This document shows, piece after piece, positions 5,547 to 5,781 of a DNA stretch of 5,781 nucleotides. The notes under the pieces are model-generated. The model was not told the origin of the DNA. It saw nothing but the letters and a program-made list of their open reading frames with translations, and did no database searches. The stretch is from contig JAUWLY010000199.1 of the NCBI GenBank assembly GCA_030613445.1, positions 1 to 5,781 of the forward strand, written 5' to 3'. The DNA is from Candidatus Stahliibacteriota bacterium (GTDB lineage: Bacteria > Hydrothermota > Tepidihabitantia > SM23-42). Both the position numbers and the translations under genes were made by a program. Positions within the stretch are counted from its first letter, which is position 1. Each line of letters begins with the position of its first letter.

Positions 5547-5781
5547 GATAGTTTTTCTATTTTACCTTTAGCTTTCAGAATTTTTTCTTCGGCGGTTTTT
5601 GAGAACTTATGAGCCTTGACCGATAGTGGCTTGGAAAGCTCACCTTGACCAAGTATCTTGAGCATTTTACCACCTTTGATATCGCCCTTTTCTTTGAGAT
5701 ACTCCGGCGTTATTTCGGTGTCAGCACCGAATTTATTCAATAATCCAACGTTAATTATTTCATAATGCTTCTTGAAAATGT
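5543..5781 (-). CDS. rplO: 50S ribosomal protein L15, C-terminal part (5' end outside the window)
   Basis: L15 is a 50S protein that binds 23S rRNA during mid-to-late assembly. Seventy-eight complete C-terminal codons plus two bases of another are visible; the N-terminal half lies beyond the right edge. The reading frame is open to the edge: IFKKHYEIINVGLLNKF precedes DTEITPEYLKEKG, and the family end follows as KILGQGELSKPLSVKAHKFS then KTAEEKI. A TTG at 5740 could be taken as the start of a 65-residue protein, but the matching sequence continues upstream of it, so it is an internal Leu codon. The stop TGA overlaps the secY ATG. This is the normal spc-operon position, just before secY. Confidence 0.95.
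   Translation of the reverse strand, partial: IFKKHYEIINVGLLNKFGADTEITPEYLKEKGDIKGGKMLKILGQGELSKPLSVKAHKFSKTAEEKILKAKGKIEKLS

Noticed and set aside
5543..5740. A free-standing 65-residue protein starting at TTG 5740
   Set aside because: The frame stays open to the window edge and the upstream residues match L15, so this is the C-terminal part of rplO.
1..5781. A hidden defence, mobile or otherwise new gene system
   Set aside because: Every base outside two gaps of about 105-112 nt belongs to a recognised housekeeping gene in standard order; there is no room for extra genes and no sign of transfer.

Overview
The window is a bacterial ribosomal-protein/transcription operon lying entirely on the minus strand: the end of the spc operon joined to the alpha operon. 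In the direction of transcription (right to left) the genes are rplO (3' end only), secY, adk, map, infA, rpmJ, rpsM, rpsK, rpsD and rpoA (cut by the left edge in its C-terminal domain). All ten products are recognised by family-specific motifs, and none is broken. I see no RNA genes, insertion sequences, CRISPR arrays or cargo genes.

Organism. It is certainly bacterial: alpha subunit with aNTD/aCTD, IF1, short L36 and bacterial S4. adk and map between secY and infA, together with rpsD between rpsK and rpoA, argue against a gammaproteobacterial layout and against a Bacillus-type layout, where rpsD lies elsewhere. The order is known from clostridia, thermophilic lineages and many uncultured phyla. 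Composition is moderate to slightly AT-rich. S4 is 209 residues with its zinc cysteines at 9/12/26/31, as in the Thermus protein. I cannot name the phylum from this window; an uncultured candidate phylum is plausible but unproven.

Layout. From 5781 to 2622 (rplO to infA) the genes are packed with overlaps or 3-nt gaps. Two junctions (rplO/secY, secY/adk) share the same TGA stop / ATGATG start overlap, adk/map overlap by 17 nt, and map/infA are 3 nt apart. Two non-coding gaps follow. The gap at 2510-2621 carries a sigma70-type promoter just before rpmJ. The gap at 2291-2395 holds a 77-nt element made of seven 11-nt steps in mirrored orientation, ending just before the rpsM ribosome binding site. 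From 2290 to the left edge rpsM, rpsK, rpsD and rpoA are again packed tightly, each behind a clear Shine-Dalgarno sequence.

Function together. L15, L36, S13, S11, S4 and IF1 serve ribosome assembly and initiation. SecY is the membrane protein-export channel, Adk balances adenine nucleotides, Map trims initiator Met from nascent chains, and RpoA nucleates RNA polymerase. The coding content is ordinary housekeeping, and I find no new biological system. The two things worth a second look are the mirrored repeat element inside the operon and the internal promoter that can uncouple rpmJ-rpsM-rpsK-rpsD-rpoA from the upstream genes.
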